From the NCBI RefSeq assembly GCF_025370785.1, contig NZ_JAMXFA010000007.1:164604-228603 (forward strand): a stretch of 64,000 nucleotides of DNA, given 5' to 3'. The notes beneath the pieces are model-generated. The model was not told the origin of the DNA. It did no database searches and saw nothing but the letters and a program-made list of their open reading frames with translations. The DNA comes from Laspinema olomoucense D3b (GTDB lineage: Bacteria > Cyanobacteriota > Cyanobacteriia > Cyanobacteriales > Laspinemataceae). The position numbers were made by a program, and so were the translations under genes. Below are positions 1 through 9,170 of this stretch, piece after piece. Within the stretch, counting starts at the first letter, position 1, and each line of letters starts with the position of its first letter.

Positions 1-288
1 ATATTCTTCTTGTTGTCGTAAGTCCTGAAGCTGTCGGCTTAATCGCGCCTCTTCTTGTCGCAGTTCCCCCAGGTTTTGAAGGTGCCGTTCCTGTTCCCGT
101 CGCAGTTCATCAATGGCAGGGTTCCGGGATTGTTCAGAGGGACTATACGCGCGATCGCCTCTGGGAATGCCAGGATTAGGGGGTGTTAACGGTTGTTCTG
201 GGATTCGAGTGGGGTATTCTTCATCGGCAAGCCCGGATGGGGGTTGGGTCGCATTTTCGCGATCGGGTCGGTTATAATCTGGGTTCAT
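1..288 (-). CDS. Hypothetical coiled-coil protein, 5' part only
   Basis: An open frame runs leftward from an ATG at 286-288 and leaves the window without a stop, so only the first 96 residues are seen. The start is supported by GGGAGG a few bases upstream. The first 55 residues are polar and proline-rich (it begins MNPDYNRPDRE). From about residue 58 it turns into a Glu/Arg/Gln-rich helix (ELRREQERHLQNL, then RLSRQLQDLRQQEE) that looks like the start of a coiled coil. No known family is recognisable from this fragment. The clean SD, uninterrupted frame and a GCGATCGC site typical of the genome make it likely to be real. Confidence 0.6.
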   Translation of the reverse strand, partial: MNPDYNRPDRENATQPPSGLADEEYPTRIPEQPLTPPNPGIPRGDRAYSPSEQSRNPAIDELRREQERHLQNLGELRQEEARLSRQLQDLRQQEEY

Positions 289-718
289 CTTTTCCCTCCC
301 TACAAAATAGTCTTAATTCCTTATGCTATCAATCTGTTTATCCCGTGAGGGCGATCGCCCCTAAAATCTCCGCCGATTTCGGCGTTGGGAAATCACGGGC
401 TATTCGTCAGTAATGCCGCTATTGTTTCTCACATTGTGTTAAAATCGGAGATTGGCGCTATTTTGAGTTGATTGAGGGCGGGCGATATTTAGGGCGATCG
501 TCCCAGGAATTATCCTGAATTTTATCCTCCTGCACCCACTTCAATTAGAGTCAGGTAGTCTGATCTCATGTTTGCTCGCTCTCCCACACTACCCTAACCG
601 CCTTTCCCCCCGAACCACCCCTCCTCAGACCCTCCTCTAAGAGGAGAGGGAGAAGTGGGTATTTTAAGTATAAAAAATATAATTAAGCGAACTCTAAAAA
701 ATAAAATCTTCTCTCAGA

Positions 719-756
719 GATCCCCCCAACCCCCCTTTCCAAGGGGGGCTTTTCCA
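719..756. repeat. CCCCCCAACCCCCC...GGGGGG inverted repeat
   Basis: The core CCCCCCAACCCCCCTT is followed by AAGGGGGGCTTTT, giving a short GC-rich hairpin. The same core, with a slightly different spacer, lies inside the larger inverted repeat at 25350-25438. It is a dispersed repeat and not part of a gene. Confidence 0.6.
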
Positions 757-1188
757 ATTCTGCCAAACCTATAATGCAAAACTTTTTTTAGGAAAATTCC
801 TAATTAAATCCAAACCAGACTTCGTTTTATGTAAAGATAGAAAAGATTTTGCAATTTTTAGACTGGCCGCGCCAACTTGAATGAGTATTTTAGGTAAAGG
901 TTTCGTCCAACCGGATTAACTCAATATTTTTGCAGAACAGATAATGCCTTTTGAGGTATTCAGAAATTGTTTGAGCCTGATTGATATTTGTAAAGGGAAT
1001 TTCTCAGGCTAACCGGGCAAAACGAGCTAAGTCGGAAAGGTTTAAAAGGGCGAATCCTTGAGGGACCGAATCCGGTAAATAAATCCTTGTAAACGAAAGT
1101 CGTAAACCCCCGAACAAGTTTGGCGAAGTTCGTTAAATCAATAGATCCCAGGGGTTGACATTTCATCTCAATGGCAATCCTTTACAAT

Positions 1189-1275
1189 AGACTTCTTGCA
1201 AAATTATAAAAAGCCGATTGGCGTTACCAAGGGGGGGAAAGGGGGAACAATCGGTTATTTTGCAAGAGGTTTAAT
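1189..1275. repeat. MITE-like inverted repeat, copy 1
   Basis: The ends are AGACTTCTTGCAAAA on the left and TTTTGCAAGAGGTTTA on the right, which are near-perfect inverted copies about 60 bp apart. The interior contains a G-run. A second copy with the same ends and a different interior lies at 25350-25438. Shared ends with variable interiors suggest a small non-autonomous element. Confidence 0.55.
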
Positions 1276-2062
1276 AAATCCCTTTGAATGGGTAGCCCAA
1301 AAGTGAGCCCAGAGCAAAATTTTAGTCATCGCTGTTGTCTTCGGGAAGGAACTCTAAAGGACTGTGATCACCGGAGTGGGGATTCGGTATCCCTCGCGGT
1401 GACCCGGGTTGGGTTGGGTTGGGTCCCTTCAGGGCGGAAATATTCCGAGTTTTAAGGATTGAAGTTATTGAGGAATAAGGGATTAAGGTTTGTTTACCCC
1501 GGGAAAAAAGGGGGCCCACATCTGATGCATCCCTTTGGCAAGGGGAGGGGACTGGAAGTGGACAACCCGGTTTGGGAGTACATAGCCCTAATCCGGGACG
1601 CGAGCGATCGCCGGACCATCCCAGAACACCAAAACTTTGCCCAGTCCAAAAGCGGTAGCACGAAAACGAAGAGTTTTGCTATGCTTAAGGTCAAAGTACC
1701 AAAGGGATGGCGGGATATTGACTCAAAGCCAACGGGCTTCGGCCTTCAAATCCTCCTTCCGATCCCCTTCCGAATCCCCTGCTTTTCTCAAGAGTCGAGA
1801 GTTAACGATTGCGATACCCAAACGCACAGTATAACTCAAAACTCGTAACTAGGGCAACTCCTCTAGGACAGAGAGATTAAAGGGTTCAGAGATGGTGGAA
1901 TGCTTCTGAAGGTGCTATTCAAACCATAACGGTGAGGAAATTACCAGGGACTTGAGCTACTCAAAAGAATACTCTTGAGGGGCGATGTGCTTGTAGTTTT
2001 ATCTCAGTTAGGGTAGAAAGCAGGTTCTTACGCGCCAAATGTGTCGGTAAAGGGATTAAGCC

Positions 2063-4534
2063 ATGTTTGAACGCTTCACAGAAAAAGCTATTAAAGTGAT
2101 TATGCTGGCCCAGGAGGAAGCACGCCGCCTGGGACATAACTTCGTCGGTACCGAACAGATCCTCCTGGGTCTCATCGGAGAAGGTACCGGGGTTGCAGCA
2201 AAAGTGCTCAAGTCAATGGGGGTTAATCTCAAAGATGCCCGCATTGAAGTCGAAAAAATTATTGGTCGCGGTTCCGGTTTCGTGGCAGTGGAAATTCCGT
2301 TTACGCCTAGAGCCAAGCGGGTTCTGGAGCTTTCACTAGAAGAAGCGCGTCAACTGGGCCATAACTACATCGGCACTGAACACCTGCTACTGGGATTGAT
2401 TCGCGAAGGCGAAGGAGTGGCAGCTAGGGTCCTAGAAAACCTGGGGGTTGACCTCTCGAAAGTCCGCACGCAAGTGATTAGGATGCTGGGAGAAACCGCT
2501 GAGGTGACCTCTGGAGCCAGCAACGCCCGGACCAAGACTCCCACCCTGGATGAGTTTGGGGCGAATTTGACCCAAATGGCTGCCGAAGGCAAGCTGGATC
2601 CGGTTGTGGGGCGTCAGAAAGAAATTGAACGGGTGATCCAGATTCTGGGTCGTCGGACTAAGAATAACCCGGTGCTGATTGGGGAACCGGGGGTGGGTAA
2701 AACGGCGATCGCCGAAGGATTGGCCCAACGGATTGCCAACAACGACGTGCCGGATATCCTGGAAGATAAGCGGGTCGTCACCTTAGATATCGGGTTACTG
2801 GTCGCCGGAACCAAATATCGAGGCGAATTTGAAGAACGCCTGAAGAAAATTATGGATGAAATCCGCTCGGCGCGGAATGTCATCCTGGTCATTGATGAAG
2901 TGCATACCCTGATTGGGGCCGGTGCAGCCGAAGGGGCGATCGATGCGGCAAACATCCTCAAACCGGCCTTAGCCCGGGGTGAATTGCAATGTATCGGGGC
3001 GACCACTTTAGATGAGTATCGCAAACATATCGAGCGGGATGCGGCCTTAGAACGCCGATTCCAGCCGGTGATGGTGGGCGAACCGACGGTGGATGAAACT
3101 ATTGAGATTCTGTTTGGTTTGCGCGATCGCTACGAGCAACACCACAAACTGAAAATCTCCGATGAAGCCCTGGAGGCTGCCGCCAAACTGTCCGATCGCT
3201 ACATTAGCGATCGCTTCTTACCCGATAAGGCGATCGACTTGGTAGATGAAGCCGGTTCCCGGGTGCGGTTGATTAACTCCCAACTGCCTCCAGCAGCGAA
3301 AGAACTGGATAAAGAACTGCGGCAAGTGCTCAAAGAAAAAGACGATGCCGTGCGTTCTCAGGACTTTGACCGCGCTGGAGAACTGCGCGATCGCGAAATG
3401 GAGATTAAAGCCGAAATCCGCTCGATCGCCAGTAACAAAAAAACCGGCGTCAGCGACAGCAGCGAACTCTCCCCCGTCGTCACCGAAGAAGACATCGCCC
3501 AAATCGTCGCCAGTTGGACCGGCGTTCCGGTGAACAAACTCACCGAATCCGAATCCGAGAAACTGATGCACATGGAAGACACCCTGCATCAGCGTCTCAT
3601 CGGTCAAGAAGAAGCCGTAAAAGCCGTCTCCCGCGCCATTCGTCGCGCCCGGGTCGGCCTGAAAAACCCCAACCGCCCGATCGCCAGCTTTATCTTCTCC
3701 GGTCCTACCGGCGTCGGTAAAACCGAACTGACCAAAGCCCTCGCGTCTTACTTCTTCGGTTCAGAAGAAGCCATGATTCGCTTGGATATGTCCGAGTACA
3801 TGGAACGCCACACGGTGTCCAAACTCATCGGGTCACCTCCGGGTTATGTCGGGTATAACGAAGGCGGACAACTGACCGAAGCTGTTCGGCGTCGTCCCTA
3901 CACCGTGGTGCTGTTCGATGAAATCGAAAAAGCTCACCCCGACGTCTTCAATATGCTCCTGCAAATCCTCGAAGACGGACGCCTCACCGATGCCAAAGGT
4001 CGCACGGTAGACTTCAAAAATACCTTGCTGATTATGACCTCGAACATTGGGTCTAAAGTCATTGAAAAAGGTGGCGGTGGACTCGGATTTGAATTCTCGG
4101 AAAACCAAGCTGATGCACAGTACAACCGCATTCGCAGCTTAGTCAATGAAGAACTCAAAAACTACTTCCGTCCGGAATTCCTCAACCGTCTGGATGAAAT
4201 TATCGTCTTCCGTCAGTTGGTCAAGGACGAAGTGAAGTTAATCTCGGAAATTATGCTGAAAGAAGTCTTCAGCCGCTTAACCGAGAAAGGAATTACCTTA
4301 CAAGTCACCGATCGCTTTAAAGAACGGTTGATTGAAGAAGGTTACAACCCAGCTTATGGTGCGCGTCCTCTGCGTCGTGCCATTATGCGTCTGTTAGAGG
4401 ACGTTTTAGCCGAGGAAATCCTCTCGGGTCGGGTTAAAGATGGGGAGACGGCGATCGTAGACATCGGCGAAGAAGGTCAAGTGATTGTCCGACCCGGTGA
4501 ACAGCGTGAACTCCTGCCTCAAGCGGCGGAATAG
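2063..4534 (+). CDS. clpC: ATP-dependent Clp protease ATP-binding subunit ClpC
   Basis: AAA+ unfoldase of the Hsp100 family that feeds substrates to the ClpP/ClpR peptidase in the cytoplasm. The 823 residues are full length. Two Clp_N repeats fill residues 1-145 (paired [14 protein letters not shown] and [14 protein letters not shown]). Walker A of the first ATPase ring is GEPGVGKT near 207, with LVIDEVH after it. A UVR-type coiled middle domain lies around 413-455. The second Walker A is GPTGVGKT near 547, followed by [14 protein letters not shown]. The stretch GGGGLGFEF near 669-677 fits the ClpP-docking loop. The start follows from the canonical [13 protein letters not shown] beginning. 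The gene stands alone, with a terminator hairpin at 4677-4714. Confidence 0.97.
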   Translation: MFERFTEKAIKVIMLAQEEARRLGHNFVGTEQILLGLIGEGTGVAAKVLKSMGVNLKDARIEVEKIIGRGSGFVAVEIPFTPRAKRVLELSLEEARQLGHNYIGTEHLLLGLIREGEGVAARVLENLGVDLSKVRTQVIRMLGETAEVTSGASNARTKTPTLDEFGANLTQMAAEGKLDPVVGRQKEIERVIQILGRRTKNNPVLIGEPGVGKTAIAEGLAQRIANNDVPDILEDKRVVTLDIGLLVAGTKYRGEFEERLKKIMDEIRSARNVILVIDEVHTLIGAGAAEGAIDAANILKPALARGELQCIGATTLDEYRKHIERDAALERRFQPVMVGEPTVDETIEILFGLRDRYEQHHKLKISDEALEAAAKLSDRYISDRFLPDKAIDLVDEAGSRVRLINSQLPPAAKELDKELRQVLKEKDDAVRSQDFDRAGELRDREMEIKAEIRSIASNKKTGVSDSSELSPVVTEEDIAQIVASWTGVPVNKLTESESEKLMHMEDTLHQRLIGQEEAVKAVSRAIRRARVGLKNPNRPIASFIFSGPTGVGKTELTKALASYFFGSEEAMIRLDMSEYMERHTVSKLIGSPPGYVGYNEGGQLTEAVRRRPYTVVLFDEIEKAHPDVFNMLLQILEDGRLTDAKGRTVDFKNTLLIMTSNIGSKVIEKGGGGLGFEFSENQADAQYNRIRSLVNEELKNYFRPEFLNRLDEIIVFRQLVKDEVKLISEIMLKEVFSRLTEKGITLQVTDRFKERLIEEGYNPAYGARPLRRAIMRLLEDVLAEEILSGRVKDGETAIVDIGEEGQVIVRPGEQRELLPQAAE

Positions 4535-4540
4535 GTTTGT

Positions 4541-4597
4541 AAAAACCCGCACCCTGAAGGGTGGGGCTACAGGAACAAAGCCCGCCTGCGCGGGCTA
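4541..4597 (+). repeat. Dispersed double-hairpin repeat, copy A
   Basis: It starts AACCCGCACCCTGAAGGGT, continues GGGGCTACAGGAACAAAG and ends in a second small palindrome GCCCGCCTGCGCGGGC. The same layout recurs at 42536-42591, inverted at 42675-42732, inverted and shorter at 16238-16296, and at 63643-63700. It lies directly after clpC. Confidence 0.75.
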
Positions 4598-4676
4598 AGA
4601 TCGAACCAACTTGAGACAACTGCATGGAGTATTAAGGGTTAAACGACTGCTCCTGATACCCATTTCAAAGCCTCAC

Positions 4677-4714
4677 AAAAAAGGTAGAGAATTCCATTAT
4701 TCTCTACCTTTTTT
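4677..4714. terminator. Bidirectional intrinsic terminator between clpC and CPP1-like gene
   Basis: A perfect 16-bp stem (4677-4692 with 4699-4714) encloses a 6-base loop. It has an A-run on the left and a T-run on the right, so it can end transcripts from both strands. It lies between two convergent genes, where one shared terminator is expected. Confidence 0.85.
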
Positions 4715-4738
4715 ATTTGAGTATTCAGGGTGAGCAGA

Positions 4739-5347
4739 TTACCGTAAAAAACTACTAACCAACCACAATACAAAAAAGGTAAAACTCGCGGCTAAACCAT
4801 CGGCAGGGAACAGCACACCCAAACTGGTTAACCAACTGCCTAGGGGCGCACCAATCAGTAATCCCCCCAGCAAGGCAATCACGGTGATCGCCAAAGCACG
4901 ACCGAATTTCTTTTCTTTACGATTGAGAAAATAAAGACCTACACCAACGCCCAGTGCTAATGCTAAAGGTGCGGAAGCGGGTTGCAATAAACTCAAAAGA
5001 CTCAAGGCAAAAAAACCTCCCGCAGGCCAGATAATATCAGACCGGGAGGGGGTATCTAACAGTCCTTGTAACCAAGCTGGACCCTCTTTTGTCGGCGTTG
5101 GGGGTGCAGCAGGCATGGTGCGGACTTCCCGTTCAGCAAAGCGAATCCGTTCCGGGACTTTAATTTTGCCCTCTTGACGCTGCCGCAGACGCTGCATCAG
5201 AATTTCATCATAAGCTGCTTCAATGAGATCAATTTGTTTGCGATCGCCACTATGCAGTTCGCTCATGCGAGTGCGGGCTTCTTGGATTTCCTCAAACGAA
5301 GCGTTTTCTGAGACTCCTAACTGTTCGTAGCAACTTAATTCGCTCAT
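4739..5347 (-). CDS. CPP1-like membrane protein (DUF3353), J-domain-like
   Basis: Residues 1-65 resemble a DnaJ J-domain (SCYEQLGVSENASFEEIQEA, then a second helix ending in YDEILMQRLRQR). The HPD tripeptide that activates Hsp70 is missing. The C-terminal half has about three to four hydrophobic segments (DIIWPAGGFFALSLLSLL, LALALGVGVGLYFL and two more). This layout matches the CPP1 family (chaperone-like protein of POR1), which in plants protects the light-dependent protochlorophyllide reductase. That role here is inferred from the family. The 202 residues are a normal length. Confidence 0.85.
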   Translation of the reverse strand: MSELSCYEQLGVSENASFEEIQEARTRMSELHSGDRKQIDLIEAAYDEILMQRLRQRQEGKIKVPERIRFAEREVRTMPAAPPTPTKEGPAWLQGLLDTPSRSDIIWPAGGFFALSLLSLLQPASAPLALALGVGVGLYFLNRKEKKFGRALAITVIALLGGLLIGAPLGSWLTSLGVLFPADGLAASFTFFVLWLVSSFLR

Positions 5348-5439
5348 CTGATTTTTTTCTACCTCTTATTTAAACTACCATTAACGGTCACCTGTCCACA
5401 AGTCCCTAGCTTTAATCACCCGGACCCGAGTCAAGCGAC

Positions 5440-5655
5440 TTAAAATAAAGACTTGTAGACCCAATCATGATTATATTTTTTCCGAGATTGCGTGGCAAAA
5501 TCGGGGATGAACTGGGGCGTTGCAAAGAGTCCCTCTGTCAAATCGAGCCACCATCGAAAAATGGGTGTTCCCTGGGAGTAATTACTAGAATAACGTGACT
5601 GCTTTCGCCTCTTTAACTGGGGCGATCGCAGACATTCCCTAGACAATCTGCCCAA
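5440..5655 (-). CDS. Small hypothetical protein (doubtful)
   Basis: This 71-residue frame contains an aromatic stretch, IFRWWLDLTEGLFATPQF, that reads more like a real protein than random sequence. It lies between the CPP1-like gene and the dehydrogenase gene. No SD is obvious and no family is recognised. It could be a small conserved protein or a chance frame. Confidence 0.3.
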   Translation of the reverse strand: MGRLSRECLRSPQLKRRKQSRYSSNYSQGTPIFRWWLDLTEGLFATPQFIPDFATQSRKKYNHDWVYKSLF

Positions 5656-6041
5656 TGGTGTCTCAACTGTAACCTAACCCCCCAGATATTGGGCATTCCT
5701 CTTTAGTGTATCTTGCCCATCTGTGCCTCAGAGATATCCCCTCCTCTGCGCCAGTTGCACAGGGGATCACCCAGAGGGCGATCGCGAATTCAGCAGGGGT
5801 CAGGGGTCATGCCGTCTCAACGCGAGCTCCGAGTTCACACCCTTTGTCAAGACATACGCATATATTCCCCTATCCGCCTTCCCAGGGCCAGTCTAGGTCC
5901 TGAATGCCTGAATCAATCACTCTCCATCAAGACAATGAGCTTTTTGGGTGAAAACTAGCGGCTATCAAACCCCCATTTTGTCCCAAAGCTAGAACAAATT
6001 TCTCCTACGAGTTGCGCTTCAATATTAATAATACCCATCCG
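5656..6041. other. Intergenic region before the SDR gene
   Basis: Two overlapping frames between 5706 and 5958 are rich in Arg, Pro and Ser with no SD and no family signal, and are probably not genes. I see no clear promoter or hairpin. Confidence 0.4.
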
Positions 6042-6809
6042 ATGAACTCAACTATGAATCAATCCCAGAATGCTTTGATTATTGGTGCCAGTCAAGGAAT
6101 CGGACTGGGGTTTGTGAAGAAATGCTTAGAAACCCCGAGTATTTCTACCGTTTTTGCCAGCTATCGCCATCCCGACACTGCCGCCGAATTATTAACCCTG
6201 AGTCACCAACATTGCGATCGGCTAATTTGCATACCAATGGACATCACTGACGAAATACAAATTCAAGAGGCAACGGCTCAAATTCAGCAACATACCGATT
6301 CCCTCCATTTCGTCATTAATTGCGTCGGATTGTTACATGATTCCACCTTGCAACCGGAAAAAAGTTTGAGGCAAATCAACTCAGAAAACTTAATGCGGTA
6401 CTTTCAAGTCAATAGCATCGGGGCCGTCTTATTAGCTAAACACTTACTCCCCCTATTGCAACATAATCAGCGCAGTATTTTCGCCACCATTTCCGCCAAA
6501 GTTGGCAGCATCGGCGACAATAAACTCGGGGGTTGGTATGGATATCGCGCCTCAAAAGCTGCTTTAAATATGCTCATGAAAACTGTGGCGATCGAATACC
6601 CCCGCAAAGGTGCAAATGCGATCGTCATCACCCTCCATCCCGGCACCACCGACACCCGCTTATCCAAACCCTTCCAGCGCAACGTCCCCCCAGAAAAATT
6701 ATTCTCCATAGAAAAAACCGTCTCTCAACTCTGGAGTGTTTTAGAGAACCTAGAACAAACCGATACAGGGGAGTTTTTCTCCTGGGATGGAACTCGTTTA
6801 CCTTGGTGA
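6042..6809 (+). CDS. Short-chain dehydrogenase/reductase, C-factor-like
   Basis: NAD(P)-dependent oxidoreductase with a Rossmann fold. The nucleotide-binding motif GASQGIG is at residues 15-21, NCVG takes the place of the usual NNAG, and the catalytic YRASK motif is present. The C-terminal part (HPGTTDTRLSKPF) resembles the CsgA/C-factor-like subgroup. The substrate is unknown. The frame opens at a TTG at 6012, but ATG at 6042 puts the Rossmann motif at the usual distance from the N-terminus; ATG at 6054 is another option. None has a strong SD. It is convergent with the defence genes that follow. Confidence 0.88.
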   Translation: MNSTMNQSQNALIIGASQGIGLGFVKKCLETPSISTVFASYRHPDTAAELLTLSHQHCDRLICIPMDITDEIQIQEATAQIQQHTDSLHFVINCVGLLHDSTLQPEKSLRQINSENLMRYFQVNSIGAVLLAKHLLPLLQHNQRSIFATISAKVGSIGDNKLGGWYGYRASKAALNMLMKTVAIEYPRKGANAIVITLHPGTTDTRLSKPFQRNVPPEKLFSIEKTVSQLWSVLENLEQTDTGEFFSWDGTRLPW

Positions 6810-6854
6810 ATTTATAACCTCTTAATTTTACGGCACAGCACAAGTGATAATTTT

Positions 6855-7535
6855 TTACTGGATATATCGAGGCAAAAGTTGCTCAAAAACAAAGCAAAAT
6901 TCTTGAAGTTTCCCCCCTGAATTAGGCTTGTCAATAATTGTCAATAGCGCTTTAGCCTCTCGCTGACTTAGTTCCTTCGTTTTGCGTTTACTGCTAAAGC
7001 CAAAGAAACCCACAATTGCTCTGTAACGCCTTTTTTGTAACGGGTTAGCATTTAATTCTAGGATATCAATCGTTGTATTAGCAGCCGTGTCATTCTCCTG
7101 AGAGGGAGAAACTTTACCACCCCATCCATAGATAAATCTTCTTTCACAATCTTCTTGACAGGGTGAAACAAATTGTTCCTCATTCCACCATCCTCCTTTG
7201 ATTGGCGCACCATAACCATGAGAGACATCGCCGCCATCTTTTGGGAAGCAAGCGACCATATTGCGATATTCAACATCCTCTAAATAGGTCTTTCCTGGAT
7301 TGGGGACTGTTCTACATACGGATTGAGGCTTAATATGTTCAATATGAGAATCTTCCTCAGATATGCTTACCCCGGTATAAGCACAAAGAAATCCCTGTTC
7401 TTTTAACAGATGATTTTTTAAAACTGTATGTGCTTCTTTTCCTTGGAGTGCTGCATAACTACAGTCTAGCCCTTCATTTTCCTTGAGCCACTCTAAAAAT
7501 TCTCTAGGGGGATGGGTTTTTCTAATCCGTTTCAT
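6855..7535 (-). CDS. ptuB: Septu-type HNH nuclease PtuB
   Basis: 226-residue protein of the HNH group found as partner of PtuA-like ATPases (TIGR02646-like). The nuclease core starts at LCAYTG (Cys51), continues with HIEHIKPQ (His64, His67) and reaches YRNMVAC (Asn92), the ββα-metal layout of HNH enzymes. In known Septu systems the nuclease degrades nucleic acid after phage sensing by the ATPase. Its start overlaps the end of the upstream ATPase gene by 14 bases, so the two are translationally coupled. The pair sits on DNA with few HIP1 sites, consistent with horizontal transfer. Family assignment is from motifs and gene order. Confidence 0.82.
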   Translation of the reverse strand: MKRIRKTHPPREFLEWLKENEGLDCSYAALQGKEAHTVLKNHLLKEQGFLCAYTGVSISEEDSHIEHIKPQSVCRTVPNPGKTYLEDVEYRNMVACFPKDGGDVSHGYGAPIKGGWWNEEQFVSPCQEDCERRFIYGWGGKVSPSQENDTAANTTIDILELNANPLQKRRYRAIVGFFGFSSKRKTKELSQREAKALLTIIDKPNSGGKLQEFCFVFEQLLPRYIQ

Positions 7536-8856
7536 AGTCTTTTAAGAGTTCAAGTCTATCTAAAAATGAAGTAGCTTCTTGCAGTTCAGGAAAGTCCCCC
7601 ACTTTTTGGTTGAGGGTTTGAATCAGTTCTCTAGCTTGGGAATAGTTCTCGGCATCAATTGTATCAAATATTTGCTCTAAATCCTCTTCGATTTTAATAT
7701 CTCTGGCTGAGGCTCCCATGAGATTTTGTAAAATCCATGAGCTATCCATTCCTAATCCTTGCTTAGGGGTAATGGTACAGATTTTACCTGTATTGTCTTC
7801 ATAGAGAATCCGTAGACATTCCGGTTCAATTTGACCAATAACTTGGGGGGAATGGGTGGTGCAAACAAATTGAATAGAAGGAAAGGTGGTTTTCAGGTCA
7901 TTAACAACCCGCCGCTGCCATTTAGGGTGGAGATGCACATCAATCTCATCAATCAGGACTAACCCCGGTGTTTGTTGCAGAATAGGGGGAATTATTTCGG
8001 GATTAGGGTCCACGACTTCGGACAAAAATTTAGTATTTTGGTTGACGACTTTGATGGCAATATCAGCAATTAGAGCAACCATCATTTTTTGTCCTGCACT
8101 GAGGTTGCTGAAGGGGATGGGTTCATTTTCCAAAGAAACGACGATTTCAGCCCGATCGCCATCAAACCAAAGGTCATCCGCTCCAGGAATGCAGCGTAAA
8201 ATGGCCCATTTAACAACATCATAGCTAGGGCGCATTTTTCCACGCTGTAAAGCTGCGATCGCCTCTTTCTGGAACCAAGTTTGCAAGTCAGCCAGTCTAA
8301 TTCGTTCTTCAAAGCACTCATAAAAAGCATCCCATCTGCGAGAAATCTCTTGCTCCAATTTTGCGGTTTTGCGCTTCGTGTTAGAAGGTAGCCAAGTTCG
8401 ACCCGCTCCATAATAACCAATCACCGGGAACCAAATCATTTCGCCTAATTGATCTCTTTTAAAAAGGCTGCTAATAAAATCTATAACTTGTTTGGCTTCT
8501 GCATTTGATGTTCGAGAACCGTTTGAGTAAATTTTTCTACACCATTCATAGGAACAATCATTAATATATCCTAGGGCTTTAACTTCAACGGGTTTATATT
8601 CAATAAATAGGGTAACTCCCGCTGCTTTTATAGCTTGCAAGCGAATCTCATTCCGCAATATATTCCTTTTGCTATGAGAAAGAGTGCTATCCGGTGGATT
8701 GACCAGCCATACGCCAGCCGCAATTGCCAATGCATCTAATAGGCTGGTTTTACCCGTCCCATTGTCGCCTATGAGTAGGGTGAATTGGGGATGAAGTTTT
8801 AACTTATAATAGGAAAACTTTTTAAAATTATAGATAATTAATTCATCAATTCTCAT
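7522..8856 (-). CDS. ptuA: Septu-type AAA/ABC-like ATPase PtuA
   Basis: 444-residue SMC/ABC-type ATPase of the OLD-like AAA_21 group. It opens with a β-strand and Walker A GDNGTGKTS (residues 30-38). It has the ABC signature LSAGQ near 250, Walker B LVLIDEIDVHLHP near 300 and the H-loop TTHSPQ near 330. A middle insertion (about 60-230) carries no known domain. In Septu the ATPase forms the sensor/scaffold that controls the HNH partner PtuB. Here ptuB follows at once with a 14-base overlap. No reverse transcriptase lies nearby, so this is not the retron form of the module. No SD is visible before the ATG. Confidence 0.85.
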   Translation of the reverse strand: MRIDELIIYNFKKFSYYKLKLHPQFTLLIGDNGTGKTSLLDALAIAAGVWLVNPPDSTLSHSKRNILRNEIRLQAIKAAGVTLFIEYKPVEVKALGYINDCSYEWCRKIYSNGSRTSNAEAKQVIDFISSLFKRDQLGEMIWFPVIGYYGAGRTWLPSNTKRKTAKLEQEISRRWDAFYECFEERIRLADLQTWFQKEAIAALQRGKMRPSYDVVKWAILRCIPGADDLWFDGDRAEIVVSLENEPIPFSNLSAGQKMMVALIADIAIKVVNQNTKFLSEVVDPNPEIIPPILQQTPGLVLIDEIDVHLHPKWQRRVVNDLKTTFPSIQFVCTTHSPQVIGQIEPECLRILYEDNTGKICTITPKQGLGMDSSWILQNLMGASARDIKIEEDLEQIFDTIDAENYSQARELIQTLNQKVGDFPELQEATSFLDRLELLKDYETD

Positions 8857-9170
8857 GGTTTTGCAATTTTAGGTTGAAAAATCAAAATTATAGCATAGAT
8901 TACCGATATTATTCTCTAACCTCTAAGAGTAAAACCCTGTGGATTAATTCGAGTCAGTCGAATCGGGGGGAGAGGCTAACACGACTGAGAAAAATTATTC
9001 CATGTATTGAGGTTCAAAGTTGATGCAGAACCTCTATCGCTGGAGGGGCAATTCACAAAATATGCCCCTCCATTTCAGATTACCTATCCCAAGAAAGCGT
9101 CAGTTCGGGGACAGTTTTTTGTAGGCTTTGGTGGAGTACAATCCTAGGTCACAAGTCAAAAAAAACTGAA
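8857..9170. other. Intergenic region between ptuA and pgeF
   Basis: It holds two hairpins. One has arms GAGGTTC/GAACCTC (9009-9015 with 9028-9034); the other is the repeat at 9042-9071. Both lie downstream of pgeF and upstream of ptuA. I see no gene. Confidence 0.5.
9042..9071. repeat. GAGGGGCAATTCAC hairpin repeat
   Basis: A 9-bp perfect stem (GGAGGGGCA with TGCCCCTCC) encloses ATTCACAAAATA. A related copy with the same GGGGCAATTCAC core lies at 43604-43625, so this is a dispersed hairpin family. Confidence 0.6.

Larger units (their letters stand above)
289..2062. other. Gene-free stretch upstream of clpC, rich in repeats
   Basis: No convincing gene lies in these 1.77 kb. Open frames here are short, lack SD sites and run through repeats. 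It holds a C-rich/G-rich inverted repeat at 719-756, a MITE-like inverted repeat at 1189-1275, a GGGTT tandem around 1406-1421, and at about 1530-1565 a segment (GGCAAGGGGAGGGGAC) that recurs near 56445-56470. The clpC promoter must lie at the right end but I cannot place it firmly. Confidence 0.6.

Noticed and set aside
1459..1848. 129-codon plus-strand frame in the gene-free stretch
   Set aside because: It runs through a segment that recurs near 56440 outside genes, lacks an SD and shows no family signal.
5706..5958. Two overlapping small frames (65 and 81 codons)
   Set aside because: Arg/Pro/Ser-rich, no SD, no recognisable pattern, and they overlap each other.
6855..8856. Retron with PtuAB effector
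   Set aside because: No reverse transcriptase and no msr/msd-like sequence could be found beside the pair.
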